Positions 41,276-50,943 of a stretch of 64,000 nt of DNA are shown here, piece after piece (position 1 is the first letter of the stretch; the number at the start of each line of letters is the position of its first letter). The stretch is from Ignatzschineria rhizosphaerae (GTDB lineage: Bacteria; Pseudomonadota; Gammaproteobacteria; Cardiobacteriales; Wohlfahrtiimonadaceae). The notes beneath the pieces were generated by a model. It was not told the origin of the DNA. It ran no database searches and saw only the letters and a program-made list of their open reading frames with translations. The translations under genes and the position numbers were made by a program. The stretch spans positions 554,501 through 618,500 of the forward strand of contig NZ_CP093379.1 in NCBI RefSeq assembly GCF_022655595.1, read 5' to 3'.

Positions 41276-43141
41276 TTAAAGCTCCGCTTCATTAATTTGG
41301 AGAATCTCATCTAGATTTTGTAACAAATTATTTTCTTGAATAGCGACAATTTTAAGAATATTAAAGAGGCTTTCAACAATTTGTGTGGAATAATTTAGGT
41401 CATTTAAGATTGAGCTTGTGGTAAAGCCATTGATTTTATTCTCTTTGAGAGCCGCATAGACATTTGATCTAAACTCACCTTCAAATTTTCGTGATTTTTC
41501 TATGAGTTCACTAAGCGGTAGTGTATGGAGCTTTTCGATAATTTCAGGATTATCTCTTACTTCACTTTGATCAAAGTGAATTTCATAGGCAATTCGAAGA
41601 TTATAAATAATGTATTCTCGTAAAGAGATATAAAATGCTTGCGCCGGGGATTGATCTTTAGAGAGGTAGTAGCGCAGATTCTTTTGTAGATGGTGGCTAT
41701 TTTTTACAGCAGAAACAAGCTTGAAAGCAATGATTTGTGAGGTTGATAGAATCTCTTGATATTGACTATCTGATTCATGGTATTCCACCTTGCTGATAAA
41801 GGTGAGTAATTCACTATAAAGATTCTTGATATGTTTACGATAAAGTAAATCTGCATCGACAGGTTCAAGATCATTATAGTCATTGATATTACGGCTAGAG
41901 ATCTCTTTGGCGGATAAGACATCGGTTTTTAAAAATAGAATATGACAAATAACTTCAAGGCTAATGCGTGAGAGGTAGCTGAGCTCTTGAATTACTGCGT
42001 GGGTTGCCGTTTGAGTTGAAGAGAGAGCAGGTTCTAGTAAAAATCGAGGTTGTGTTGCATCGATCTCAATATCTGTTTCTGTATACTCTTCGGTAGAATC
42101 AACAATTTTTTGAGGTTCTGGTAGGGCAGGAATCACTCTTTCTAAGAATTTTGCTAAATAGCCTTTAATTGGCCAAAAAAGTAGAAAGCCTGTGATACTA
42201 AAAAAGGTATAAAAGAGGGCAATTTCTAATAACGGATTGATATGGGTGATAAGAACAATCTTATGAATGAGGTAGATTACAGGATTTAAGAGTAATAGCA
42301 TGATAATGCCAGTCGTTGTGCTATAAATCATGTGCGAGGCTGCCACTCGCATTCCTGATCGATCGCTTCCAATAAATCCTAAAATACCTGTGGCGATCGA
42401 GCTTCCTACCATCGCACCGATAGTCACGGCAAAGCCTTGAGATGTTGTAATTTGCTCTAAAGAAACCATCGTCAAAATAAGCATAATGGTTGCATGGCTA
42501 GATTGTAAGATGATTGTCAGAACTAAGCCAATCCCCACAAGGATAAAGGTGCCACTCCATCCGGTGAGATCGTAGGAGAGAATATCAAAATCTTGTGTAA
42601 AGCTAGAGAATCCATTTCTAATAAGGTCAATGGCTAAGAGAATAAAGGCAATTCCGATGAGGACTCTTCCTGCTGATTTTGCTGTTTTTCCCATAAAGGA
42701 AGAGAGAATACCAATAACGATAATGGGGTAGGCAAAAGGCCCTAAGCTGATATTTTGCCCAGCAAGTGCTAATAACCAAATGCCGGCATTTGCCCCAAAG
42801 TTAGCGCCAATAATAATGCTAATACCGGCAACAAGCGTGATGAGATTTGCGCTAATAAAGGCGATAATGAGCATAGATACCACAGTTGTTGATTGTAAAA
42901 TAACTGTGGAGCAAGCGCCAAAGATTAGGCTTTTTATTGGAGTGCCTGTACTTTTTGCGAGGATTCTCTCTAATTTACCACCGGCAAGCGCTGTTAATCC
43001 ATCTTGCATGATTTGCATGCCAAATAAGAAGAAGGCTAATCCTGTACATAATTCCAGCCAACTAGCGTTGAGATAGAAAGAGTAGAGTAATAATGTAATG
43101 ACGGTAATAATGCCGGCATTTTGAAGTAGTTTTTTAACCAC
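41276..43141 (-). CDS. Na/Pi cotransporter family protein with PhoU-like tail
   Basis: The 621-residue protein begins with GTG at 43139-43141 closely after GAGGAG. Residues about 25-335 carry the duplicated Na/Pi-cotransporter unit, with GLAFFLFGMQIMQDGLTALAGGKLERIL, the QSTTVVSMLIIAF motif and the second QSSHATIMLIL motif. The C-terminal half is helical and resembles PhoU domains. It probably moves phosphate with sodium at the inner membrane, like YjbB. It is a single gene. Confidence 0.85.
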   Translation of the reverse strand: MVKKLLQNAGIITVITLLLYSFYLNASWLELCTGLAFFLFGMQIMQDGLTALAGGKLERILAKSTGTPIKSLIFGACSTVILQSTTVVSMLIIAFISANLITLVAGISIIIGANFGANAGIWLLALAGQNISLGPFAYPIIVIGILSSFMGKTAKSAGRVLIGIAFILLAIDLIRNGFSSFTQDFDILSYDLTGWSGTFILVGIGLVLTIILQSSHATIMLILTMVSLEQITTSQGFAVTIGAMVGSSIATGILGFIGSDRSGMRVAASHMIYSTTTGIIMLLLLNPVIYLIHKIVLITHINPLLEIALFYTFFSITGFLLFWPIKGYLAKFLERVIPALPEPQKIVDSTEEYTETDIEIDATQPRFLLEPALSSTQTATHAVIQELSYLSRISLEVICHILFLKTDVLSAKEISSRNINDYNDLEPVDADLLYRKHIKNLYSELLTFISKVEYHESDSQYQEILSTSQIIAFKLVSAVKNSHHLQKNLRYYLSKDQSPAQAFYISLREYIIYNLRIAYEIHFDQSEVRDNPEIIEKLHTLPLSELIEKSRKFEGEFRSNVYAALKENKINGFTTSSILNDLNYSTQIVESLFNILKIVAIQENNLLQNLDEILQINEAEL

Positions 43142-43525
43142 AGCTCCTCACTTTTTGGGCGCGCTTAAAATATTGGTTATTAATTAAAGATATTAGAATA
43201 TCTTCTCTATTAATAGAGATAATACGCTAATAGTGATATTCATTGTTCAGAAATGAGGTTATGATAGCCGATAATCCATCAAAACAGTATTATTTCATAG
43301 ATTAAATCTATAGTTAATGAGGATAGATAGATTTTAGTAAAGCAATTTCAAGATTAAATAATGAAGCCCCTTTTAAGGAAAGGAGTTTGCTATAATGTCT
43401 TGCACTATTTCCGCTTGAAACATCAGGAAAGAGAGATTTTAGCGTTAGATTCTTGTTTAATATTAGATTCTATAATGTTGGCTTAAGATAAGCGATAGAT
43501 GCCGGGAGGCGTAAAGTACCTAGTC
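43142..43525. other. Intergenic region without recognised gene
   Basis: This AT-rich gap between divergent Na/Pi and xerD genes must hold both promoters, but no convincing -35/-10 pair, RNA or repeat was recognised. Confidence 0.4.
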
Positions 43526-44431
43526 ATGACGATCAAAAGTGATTTGATGATGATTCATCGATTTGGGGATGCGCTCCTTTTTGAAAAAGGGGCTAGTGAG
43601 AGAACGGATGACTCTTATATGCGAGATCTAAATAAGTTAAGCGATTATTTAGCTGCAAGGCCTGTAGCGGTTAGTCTAATGGAGGCTAGAGAATCTCATT
43701 TACAGGAGTTTTTTAAGGGTGAGTTAGAAAAAGGTAGCAATCCACGAAGTCTAGCTCGTTATCTCTCTTGTTATAAGCATTTTTATACCTTTTTAATTTT
43801 AGAAAAGTTACGAGAGGATAATCCTGCTGAATCTATAAAGCTGCCGAAATTTCATAAACCACTTCCTGTGACATTATCTCCTGAAGATGTTGTTGCGCTT
43901 TTAAATGCGCCTGATTTAACTACGCCTTTAGGGCTTCGTGATTATGCGATGTTAGAGATTCTCTATTCTTGTGGCTTTCGTGTTACAGAATTGATCTCTT
44001 TAGAGTATAGCCAGATTAATTTTGAGGTCGGTTATGTGAGGGTGATTGGAAAAGGGAATAAAGAGCGCTTAATACCTATCGGTGAAGTAGCGCTGGAAGC
44101 TGTTCGTGAATATATCTCACATGCTAGATCTGTGCTTTTAAAGGGGCGATCGAGTGATGTACTCTTTGTGAGTAATCGTGGTGCTGCGATGTCACGGCAA
44201 GCCTTTTGGTATGTAATTAAAAAGTATGCCTTAGAGGTGGGCATTCAAGGCGAAATCTCCCCCCATACATTACGTCATGCATTTGCAACCCACCTTGTGA
44301 ATAATGGGGCAGATTTAAGAGTTGTGCAATTGTTGCTAGGGCATAGTAGTCTTTCAACAACCCAAATTTATACCCATGTTGCCAAAGAGCGCTTGAAGAA
44401 ATTGCATGCGTTAAATCATCCTAGAGGATAA
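43526..44431 (+). CDS. xerD: Site-specific tyrosine recombinase XerD
   Basis: The ATG at 43526 (301 aa) aligns with the E. coli XerD start; an ATG nine codons upstream (43499) is possible. Catalytic residues are seen in CGFRVTELISLEYSQI (Arg), GKGNKERLIPI (Lys), HTLRHAFATHLVNNGADLRVVQLLLGHSSLSTTQIYTHV (His-x2-Arg, His, Tyr). XerD resolves chromosome dimers at dif with XerC and FtsK. The following dsbC gene keeps a neighbour pair known from other gammaproteobacteria. Confidence 0.93.
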   Translation: MTIKSDLMMIHRFGDALLFEKGASERTDDSYMRDLNKLSDYLAARPVAVSLMEARESHLQEFFKGELEKGSNPRSLARYLSCYKHFYTFLILEKLREDNPAESIKLPKFHKPLPVTLSPEDVVALLNAPDLTTPLGLRDYAMLEILYSCGFRVTELISLEYSQINFEVGYVRVIGKGNKERLIPIGEVALEAVREYISHARSVLLKGRSSDVLFVSNRGAAMSRQAFWYVIKKYALEVGIQGEISPHTLRHAFATHLVNNGADLRVVQLLLGHSSLSTTQIYTHVAKERLKKLHALNHPRG

Positions 44432-44686
44432 GTCATCTTAGAGGATAAGTGACGATAGTGATGATTTTTAGTATGATTATTGGTCACCATCGAAAATTAG
44501 TTGAGAATAGGTGAGAGATTGCTCAATAGGACATTTTCGATGGTATTGATCTGATATTGAAGTGATTAAGATGTTTAAATAGTTATTCATTTTATTTACT
44601 TTGAAAGTGAATCAGATACACTCACCCTATTATTATTTAGTAGAATATCCATTTATTAGAGACGATCATTTCAGATAGAGGCTTTT

Positions 44687-45415
44687 ATGAAAAAATTACT
44701 CCTTGCAAGTTCAATGCTCATAGGGTTATCAGGTGTTGCGACAGCTGAGGCGAATCTTGAACATTTTAATAACCTTATTCAAGGGGTTACTGTTGAGAAA
44801 GTACAACCATCGGTTATAGATGGGATGTATGAAGTATTTGTTAAAGAGAGTCTCTACCCGATCTACTTATCAAAAGATGGTAAGTATATGTTAGAAGGTA
44901 ATGCCATTGATCTTGTGAAAGGCATCAATTTGAGCGAAAGCTATGTAAATGCTAAAAACAAAGAGAAAATTGCCACACTTGATGAGAAAGATATGGTGAT
45001 TTATAAAGCCCCTAATGAAAAATATGTCGTGACGGTATTTACCACGACAGATTGCCCATTTTGCCGTAGGCTTCATGCACAAATGGATGATTATTTGGCA
45101 GAAGGGATTACTATCCGCTATATCGGTTTCCCATTTAGAGGCTTAGCTTCACAAGGGTATACGGATTTAGTCTCTATTTGGTGTGCTTCAGATCGAAAAG
45201 CGGCCTTAGATGGTGCGGTAACATTTGCAGAAGGTAAGGGCGGCGCTGCACCTAAAGCCGCAAGTTGTACGAACCCTATTCAAGATCAGTATCAATTAGG
45301 AATTGAGATGGGTGTTTCAGGAACGCCGGCAATTTTTTTAGGTGATGGCTCTATTCTTGCAGGGTATTTACCCGCAAAAGATTTAGTAAAAAGATTAGAG
45401 ATGTTAGATCTTTAA
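44687..45415 (+). CDS. dsbC: Periplasmic thiol:disulfide isomerase DsbC
   Basis: The 242-residue product has a signal peptide (KKLLLASSMLIGLSGVATA). An N-terminal dimerisation domain follows, and then a thioredoxin fold with the CPFC active site (Cys123, Cys126) and the cis-Pro loop SGTPAIFL. A second Cys pair (about 165 and 190) is present. The active site differs from the CGYC of E. coli. It reshuffles wrong disulfides in the periplasm. Confidence 0.92.
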   Translation: MKKLLLASSMLIGLSGVATAEANLEHFNNLIQGVTVEKVQPSVIDGMYEVFVKESLYPIYLSKDGKYMLEGNAIDLVKGINLSESYVNAKNKEKIATLDEKDMVIYKAPNEKYVVTVFTTTDCPFCRRLHAQMDDYLAEGITIRYIGFPFRGLASQGYTDLVSIWCASDRKAALDGAVTFAEGKGGAAPKAASCTNPIQDQYQLGIEMGVSGTPAIFLGDGSILAGYLPAKDLVKRLEMLDL

Positions 45416-45551
45416 TCAATAGTAGATAAATAGATGATCTTTTCTTAGGTTGAAAAATATTAGCGTATTCAATAGCATTAAAATTTTATCATTATGGTGT
45501 TATTGATCCATGAGTTTTTTAAAGAACTTAAGGGGCATTTAAAAAGGACAA

Positions 45552-45583
45552 AAAAATAGAGGATTTTGAATCCTCTATTTTTG
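45552..45583. terminator. Bidirectional terminator between dsbC and yhbY
   Basis: AAAAATAGAGGATT and AATCCTCTATTTTT form a 14-bp stem with a short TTG loop, flanked by A and T runs. Confidence 0.85.
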
Positions 45584-45619
45584 TAAGATATTGATCGCTA
45601 AATAAGCTTTAAAGCTTCA

Positions 45620-45928
45620 TTATTTGAAATTAAAGAAGATTTTTGGCTCTTCATGATTTCTTTTAAAGAGAATAATCATTGCGCCAATTTTTTGAATTAA
45701 TGTTGCATTTAATGCCGTAACAAGCTCATTTGTGATAGACTCTCTCTCATCGCGATCACGTCCTGCAAGCTTGATTTTAATAAGTTCATGGTGTGAAAGC
45801 GCGTTGTTCGCTTCTTTAATAAAGCTCTCCGTAACCCCTTTGTCTCCTAAAATAAGGACAGGGTCAAGATGATGGGCTTTGCCTTTAAGGAACTTAATGT
45901 GTTCCATTGTGAGTTTAATTTGTGTCAT
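45620..45928 (-). CDS. yhbY: CRM-domain ribosome assembly protein YhbY
   Basis: The 102-residue product is a single CRM domain, with LKGKAHHLDPVLILGDKGVTESFIKEANNALSHHELIKIKLAG and the GxxG-type loop LGDKG. YhbY binds 50S precursors. The order yhbY divergent from rlmE-ftsH is conserved, though here one extra gene and a 525-base gap intervene. Its start codon overlaps the divergent start of the next gene. Confidence 0.93.
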   Translation of the reverse strand: MTQIKLTMEHIKFLKGKAHHLDPVLILGDKGVTESFIKEANNALSHHELIKIKLAGRDRDERESITNELVTALNATLIQKIGAMIILFKRNHEEPKIFFNFK

Positions 45929-46217
45929 GAATAATGAAAATAGTTCTCGAAATAAAGAGACAAGCGTATCACATAATGAGCAGCTCCGTCATCTTTTTAA
46001 CAGTTTGAAGGTATTGGCTTTTGGGATGCTCTTTGCCGGTATTACCTTATTGATAATTTTATATTTTATGGATCTCTCACCAGGCGTTGAGTTAGCTGTT
46101 TTATTGCTTTTTGGATTTGCAGGCGCACTTTATCTTGTTGGGCGAGGAAAATCGATATTATTACAATATCATGAGGTTAATGCTCGGATTGAAAGTGCTA
46201 AAGAGAAGAAAGAGTGA
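45927..46217 (+). CDS. Small two-helix membrane protein (hypothetical)
   Basis: From ATG 45927 the frame gives 96 residues: a polar N-terminus, two hydrophobic segments (about 27-46 and 52-70, VLAFGMLFAGITLLIILYF and ELAVLLLFGFAGALYLVG) and a charged tail. The ATG overlaps the yhbY start codon on the other strand (CATG), so any promoter must lie inside yhbY. There is no clear ribosome site. Composition and the helix pair suggest a real gene, but the start could be further downstream. Confidence 0.5.
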   Translation: MNNENSSRNKETSVSHNEQLRHLFNSLKVLAFGMLFAGITLLIILYFMDLSPGVELAVLLLFGFAGALYLVGRGKSILLQYHEVNARIESAKEKKE

Positions 46218-46742
46218 TCTCAATGGTATAAGAACAAAGTCCCTCTCTTCTTTATAAGATCCTACTGGCTTTTATGAAGCGTAAGTTGTAAGGAGATTAT
46301 CAAATAGGTTTTAAGAGTAGGAGGATCTTGTAAAATAGATAGGTTGAAAATTGAGATATCAGCACGATAGTCATTAGACTATAATTGTTATTAAAGGAAT
46401 CTATTTTAGGAATCAATAAAGTGATATTGATCTTGCCCTAAAAAATAGGGATAAGCATTCTATTTATGAATTAGGAAAAGCTTTGTATCTGTTGGCGAGA
46501 GAGTAAAAAATTTAAGTGTTATGAGATTGGCTAATGAATAGGCGTTTTAAAGGGAATTAGCAAGGCTCTCTTTAAAGATCTTTGTGATAAGTAACTATTA
46601 AAATGGTGCAAAGAGTCGTTGAAGGCTTGATAAATAGATAAAGAAAAGTGATAGAGAATTTTATAGATCTTGAGAAAGAGGGTTATTATTAAATAGCCTT
46701 TTTATATCAAGTCTATCGATTAAAGTATTGAGATAAGAGATT
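46218..46742. other. Long intergenic region without recognised gene
   Basis: This 525-base gap upstream of rlmE is AT-rich and carries no coding frame with a ribosome site. A weak hairpin with T-run (about 46678-46702) lies near its right end. Otherwise nothing is seen. Confidence 0.4.
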
Positions 46743-47372
46743 ATGGCAAAGAAAAGAAGCGCAAGTAGTACAAGATGGTTAAAAGAGCATATGGATGATG
46801 AGTTTGTATTACGCTCTAAACGCGAAGGATGGCGTTCACGCGCTATTTATAAATTACAAGAAATTGATGAAAAGGATAAGCTCTTTCGTCAAGGGATGAC
46901 GGTTGTCGACTTAGGCGCAGCGCCGGGTAGTTGGTCACAATATGCAATGCATCGTGTAGGACATAACGGAAAAGTGATTGGACTTGATTTGCTACCAATC
47001 GATCCTCTTGCTGGTGTTGACTTTATTCAAGGGGATTTTCGTGAAGATGAGGTTTTAGAAGCACTTTTAGAAAAGCTCGATGGCCGCTTGGTGGATGTTG
47101 TATTATCAGATATGGCACCCAATATGAGTGGTATTAAAGGCGTTGATCAACCGAAATCAATGTATCTTTTGGAACTGGCGTTAGATTTTATTAAAGGCAA
47201 TTTAAAACCTGGCGGGGATTATTTAATGAAGATCTTCCAAGGAGAGGGTTTTCAAGAGTATTACAAAGAGCTCCAAAAGAATTTTACGAAAGTTGTGACA
47301 CGTAAACCGAAAGCATCAAGAGCGAGAAGTGCAGAAATTTACCTTTTAGCGAAAGGATATAAAGGCTCGTAA
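46743..47372 (+). CDS. rlmE: 23S rRNA 2'-O-ribose U2552 methyltransferase
   Basis: The 209-residue enzyme has the same length as E. coli RlmE/FtsJ. It shows [15 protein letters not shown] for AdoMet binding and the K-D-K-E set in [29 protein letters not shown] and [10 protein letters not shown]. It methylates U2552 in assembling 50S subunits. ftsH follows after a 279-base gap, as in related bacteria. Confidence 0.95.
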   Translation: MAKKRSASSTRWLKEHMDDEFVLRSKREGWRSRAIYKLQEIDEKDKLFRQGMTVVDLGAAPGSWSQYAMHRVGHNGKVIGLDLLPIDPLAGVDFIQGDFREDEVLEALLEKLDGRLVDVVLSDMAPNMSGIKGVDQPKSMYLLELALDFIKGNLKPGGDYLMKIFQGEGFQEYYKELQKNFTKVVTRKPKASRARSAEIYLLAKGYKGS

Positions 47373-47437
47373 AGGGAGTGTTTTCTAGCTTTAAGATTCT
47401 TTAAATCGTGTTCATTTAATATTTAATCAGTTTTTTC

Positions 47438-47465
47438 CTTGAAAAGGAGAAAAAAGCCCTCAGAT
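47438..47465 (+). promoter_or_regulatory. Candidate heat-shock (sigma-32) promoter for ftsH
   Basis: CTTGAAA (47438-47444) and CCCTCAGAT (47457-47465) are 12 bases apart, close to the CTTGAAA - CCCCATnT consensus. ftsH is a sigma-32 gene in E. coli. The site is 187 bases upstream of the ftsH start. Confidence 0.4.
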
Positions 47466-47651
47466 TATGAGGAATTACTCTCAAAGCGTGATAGACTTCT
47501 ATATGGCTTTTTGGTAAAAAGAGTAAGCGAAAATAAGACGAAGTTCTGAAAAGAAGATTCGCTTATCTAGTGAAGCTAGGGTGAATAAAAGTCTTCATTA
47601 GAATGTTTACACATTACAATTGATTTCAACTATAAAATCGAGGTTAATCTT

Positions 47652-49529
47652 TTGAAGTACAAAGGAAGAGATATAGCTTTATGGCTTGGAATAGGTATTT
47701 TTGTATTTATGCTATTCCAGGGCTTTGGCGGCAGCGGGGGTAGAGAAATCCCCTATTCAGAATTTTTAAAACAAGTAGAGAATGGACAGGTTCGGGAAGT
47801 TCAGATGAGTGGCGCTAATAGTGCTAGCATTGAAGGTGTGACTTCCGATGGCGTTCGTTTTTCAACGTTTAACCCTGAAACTAATAATGGACCATTAGTA
47901 CAAAGCTTAATGGACCAAAATGTGAAGTTCACAGGGAAATCACTTCGTACACAAGGTCTTTTCCTTTCTGTATTCTTAAATCTATTGCCAATTTTGCTTC
48001 TATTAGGATTCTTCCTCTTTATGATGCGTCAATCTGGTGGTGGCGGAAAAGGTGGGCCGATGAGCTTTGGTAAATCTAAAGCGAAGATGCTCACGCAAGA
48101 TCAGATTAAAACCACCTTTGCTGATGTTGCAGGTGCTGATGAGGCAAAGCAGGAAGTTGGAGAGATTGTAGACTTCTTACGTAATCCTGGAAGATTTCAA
48201 AAACTTGGTGGTAAAATTCCTCGTGGTATCTTAATGGTCGGTTCTCCAGGGACAGGTAAAACGCTCCTTGCTAAAGCAATTGCCGGAGAGGCTAAAGTGC
48301 CATTCTTCACTATCTCAGGTTCTGACTTTATGGAGATGTTTGTTGGGGTAGGAGCTTCACGTGTTCGAGATATGTTTGAACAGGCGAAAAAACACGCACC
48401 ATGCATCATCTTTATTGATGAAATTGATGCTGTGGGTCGTCACCGTGGCTCAGGAATGGGCGGTGGTCATGATGAGCGTGAGCAGACATTAAACCAGCTA
48501 CTTGTTGAGATGGATGGATTTAGCGATAATCAAGGCGTCATTATTATTGCCGCAACAAACCGCCCTGATGTTCTTGACCCAGCGCTTCTTCGCCCGGGTC
48601 GTTTTGATAGACAAGTTGTGGTGCCATTACCTGATGTGAAGGGTCGTGTGGCGATCTTAAAAGTTCATTTACGTAATGTACCAGCAAGTAGTGATGTCGA
48701 TATTGAGCAAATTGCTCGTGGAACGCCTGGATTCTCTGGGGCTGATCTTGCAAACCTTGTCAATGAAGCAGCGCTTTTTGCAGCACGTAAAAATCAGAGC
48801 GAAGTGACGCTGTATGATTTAGAAGAAGCAAAAGATAAGATCATGATGGGGGCTGCACGTAATTCAATGCAGATGACAGATGATGATAAGAAGTTAACGG
48901 CTTATCATGAAGCAGGTCATGCCATTATTGGATATCGCTTAAAATCAGATCCAGTTTATAAAGTGACGATTATTCCTCGAGGTCGTGCTTTAGGAGTTAC
49001 GATGACGCTTCCTGAGCGAGATCATGTGAGTGTGCCACGTAAATGGCTTGAAAATAAGCTCGCAATGGTGTTTGGTGGGCGTATCGCTGAAGAGATGATC
49101 TTTGGTTATGATGCAGTTACTACAGGTGCTGCAAGTGATATTCAGCATGCAACGGGTTTAGCGAAGAAGATGGTGACCGAGTGGGGATTATCTGACAAGA
49201 TGGGCTTTAGATCATATGCTGATAGCAATGAGTCTTATCTTGGTGGGCCATCAGGTCATGCCGCAGGCGTTTCGGATGTTACGGCAAGACAGATTGATGA
49301 AGAAGTCCGTGCAATTATCGATCGTAACTATGCGCGTGCGGTTCAAGTGCTTGAAGAAGATTTAGATAAACTTCATAAGATGGCAGAAGTTTTACTTGAG
49401 ATTGAAACGATTGATGCAGCACAAGTAGAAGATATTATGGAAGGTCGTCCGGTTCGAGGAATGGATGTTAAACATGATGATCCTTCTTTAGATATGAGTG
49501 CGCCACCTAAAGTTGATATTATGTCGTAA
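47652..49529 (+). CDS. ftsH: ATP-dependent zinc metalloprotease FtsH
   Basis: The start is TTG 47652 after GAGG (625 aa). Two membrane segments (about 8-25 and 100-121) bracket a periplasmic domain. The AAA domain has Walker A GSPGTGKT (about 197-204), Walker [12 protein letters not shown] and [21 protein letters not shown]. The zinc protease site is HEAGH (about 419-423). It degrades membrane proteins, LpxC and sigma-32 in relatives. A terminator follows. Confidence 0.97.
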   Translation: MKYKGRDIALWLGIGIFVFMLFQGFGGSGGREIPYSEFLKQVENGQVREVQMSGANSASIEGVTSDGVRFSTFNPETNNGPLVQSLMDQNVKFTGKSLRTQGLFLSVFLNLLPILLLLGFFLFMMRQSGGGGKGGPMSFGKSKAKMLTQDQIKTTFADVAGADEAKQEVGEIVDFLRNPGRFQKLGGKIPRGILMVGSPGTGKTLLAKAIAGEAKVPFFTISGSDFMEMFVGVGASRVRDMFEQAKKHAPCIIFIDEIDAVGRHRGSGMGGGHDEREQTLNQLLVEMDGFSDNQGVIIIAATNRPDVLDPALLRPGRFDRQVVVPLPDVKGRVAILKVHLRNVPASSDVDIEQIARGTPGFSGADLANLVNEAALFAARKNQSEVTLYDLEEAKDKIMMGAARNSMQMTDDDKKLTAYHEAGHAIIGYRLKSDPVYKVTIIPRGRALGVTMTLPERDHVSVPRKWLENKLAMVFGGRIAEEMIFGYDAVTTGAASDIQHATGLAKKMVTEWGLSDKMGFRSYADSNESYLGGPSGHAAGVSDVTARQIDEEVRAIIDRNYARAVQVLEEDLDKLHKMAEVLLEIETIDAAQVEDIMEGRPVRGMDVKHDDPSLDMSAPPKVDIMS

Positions 49530-49560
49530 AAAGCAGTATTGCGAATATTATTAGTTAAGA

Positions 49561-49588
49561 AGCTACTCCTTGAGAGTAGCTTTTTTTA
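49561..49588 (+). terminator. Terminator after ftsH
   Basis: AGCTACTC (49561-49568) and GAGTAGCT (49574-49581) followed by TTTTTT. Confidence 0.88.
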
Positions 49589-49671
49589 TGAAAGATTTGC
49601 TACCGTTTAGGGGCATTCTAGCGTAAAATACCCTGTCTTAATAATGTTGATGATGGAAGTTTGAGAAAGAT

Positions 49672-50568
49672 ATGTTGGGCAATATTAAAGATTTAAATGC
49701 ATCTGTAAAAATCGAAGATAATCCTCTACAAGGTGATATTACTGCGATCGATCAGCATGAAATGGATCAGGAAAAAAATACTTTTTTTTTAAAGCTTCAA
49801 AAACGTCTTCGTCATCAATTAGGTAATGCTGTTATGGATTATAAGATGATCGAAGAGGGTGATCGGATTATGGTCTGTTTATCGGGTGGGAAAGATTCTT
49901 ACACGATGCTTGATCTTTTGCTTATTTTGCAGAAACATGCGCCGATCTCTTTTGAGATTATGGCGGTTAACCTTGATCAAAAGCAGCCGGGTTTTCCGGA
50001 GCATATTTTGCCAGAATATCTCAAAAGTATAGGGGTTAATTTTCATATTATTGAGCAAGACACGCATTCAATTGTGACTTCTAAAATTGAAGCGGGAAAA
50101 ACAATGTGTAGCCTCTGTTCTCGCCTACGTCGTGGCGCGCTCTATACTTATGCAAAAGAGCATGGTTTTAATAAGATCGCGCTCGGTCATCATCGTGATG
50201 ATATTGTTGAAACGCTCTTTATGAATATGTTCTTTGGTGGCACGATGAAGGCAATGCCGCCAAAACTTCGGAGTGATGATGCCGATAATATTGTCATTAG
50301 ACCGCTTAGTTACTGTAGTGAAGAAGATATTCAAGCTTATTCTGATATCAAAGAATTCCCAATCATTCCTTGTAATCTTTGTGGCTCACAAGATGGTTTA
50401 CAGCGTCAAGAAGTGAAGAAGCTATTACAAGAATGGGAGGCTAGGGTGCCAGGGCGTATTGAAAATATCTTCCGTGCGACAAAGAATATTCGACTATCAC
50501 AACTATGCGATACAGATCTCTTTGATTTTGAAGATTTTACAAAAAATAGTGAGTATGTGAAATCCTAA
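49672..50568 (+). CDS. ttcA: tRNA 2-thiocytidine biosynthesis protein TtcA
   Basis: The 298-residue protein has the PP-loop [13 protein letters not shown] (residues 69-81), the iron-sulfur cysteines in [15 protein letters not shown] (146, 149) and the later [13 protein letters not shown]. It thiolates C32 of certain tRNAs using ATP and a 4Fe-4S cluster. It is a single gene after the ftsH terminator, with MITE copy D in its downstream gap. Confidence 0.95.
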   Translation: MLGNIKDLNASVKIEDNPLQGDITAIDQHEMDQEKNTFFLKLQKRLRHQLGNAVMDYKMIEEGDRIMVCLSGGKDSYTMLDLLLILQKHAPISFEIMAVNLDQKQPGFPEHILPEYLKSIGVNFHIIEQDTHSIVTSKIEAGKTMCSLCSRLRRGALYTYAKEHGFNKIALGHHRDDIVETLFMNMFFGGTMKAMPPKLRSDDADNIVIRPLSYCSEEDIQAYSDIKEFPIIPCNLCGSQDGLQRQEVKKLLQEWEARVPGRIENIFRATKNIRLSQLCDTDLFDFEDFTKNSEYVKS

Positions 50569-50634
50569 CTTATGATAGTGATGATCGTTTATATTAAAAG
50601 TGGAAGAGAAGTGTAATCCTCTATTTGTGAGTAG

Positions 50635-50831
50635 TATAGTAAATTTGGTTTAAGAAAAATTGCTGGTGCGGGGTTTTAGAAAGTTCGCGAAATATTCGCC
50701 CCAGCTTTGCATTAATTGATAAAAGAGTGTATTAAACAGGTCTGCAAGGTGCCGGATAGGACCAACTCCTTGTTTCTCATAGCTGATGTGCCGATATTTG
50801 AGTTAGCTTCTTTTGAACCGATTTTACTATA
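50635..50831. repeat. MITE-like repeat, copy D
   Basis: This 197-base element starts TATAGTAAATTTGGTTTAAG and ends TTTGAACCGATTTTACTATA. The ends are inverted repeats of each other over about 20 bases with few mismatches. The internal GGTGCCGGATAGG and GATGTGCCGATA segments match copies B and C. No open frame is inside. Confidence 0.8.
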
Positions 50832-50943
50832 AAAAATTTTCTTATTCGGTTTAATGATCTCTTGCCGTTAAAAGTAAAGAGAAATTGGCAGTTAATAAGT
50901 AAAGTCAAAGCAACAGACTTTAATACTCCGTAAAGTATTATTA

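Noticed and set aside
43499-43525. Longer xerD start
   Set aside because: It adds nine residues not present in XerD proteins and lacks a ribosome site; the GGGAGG lies after it.
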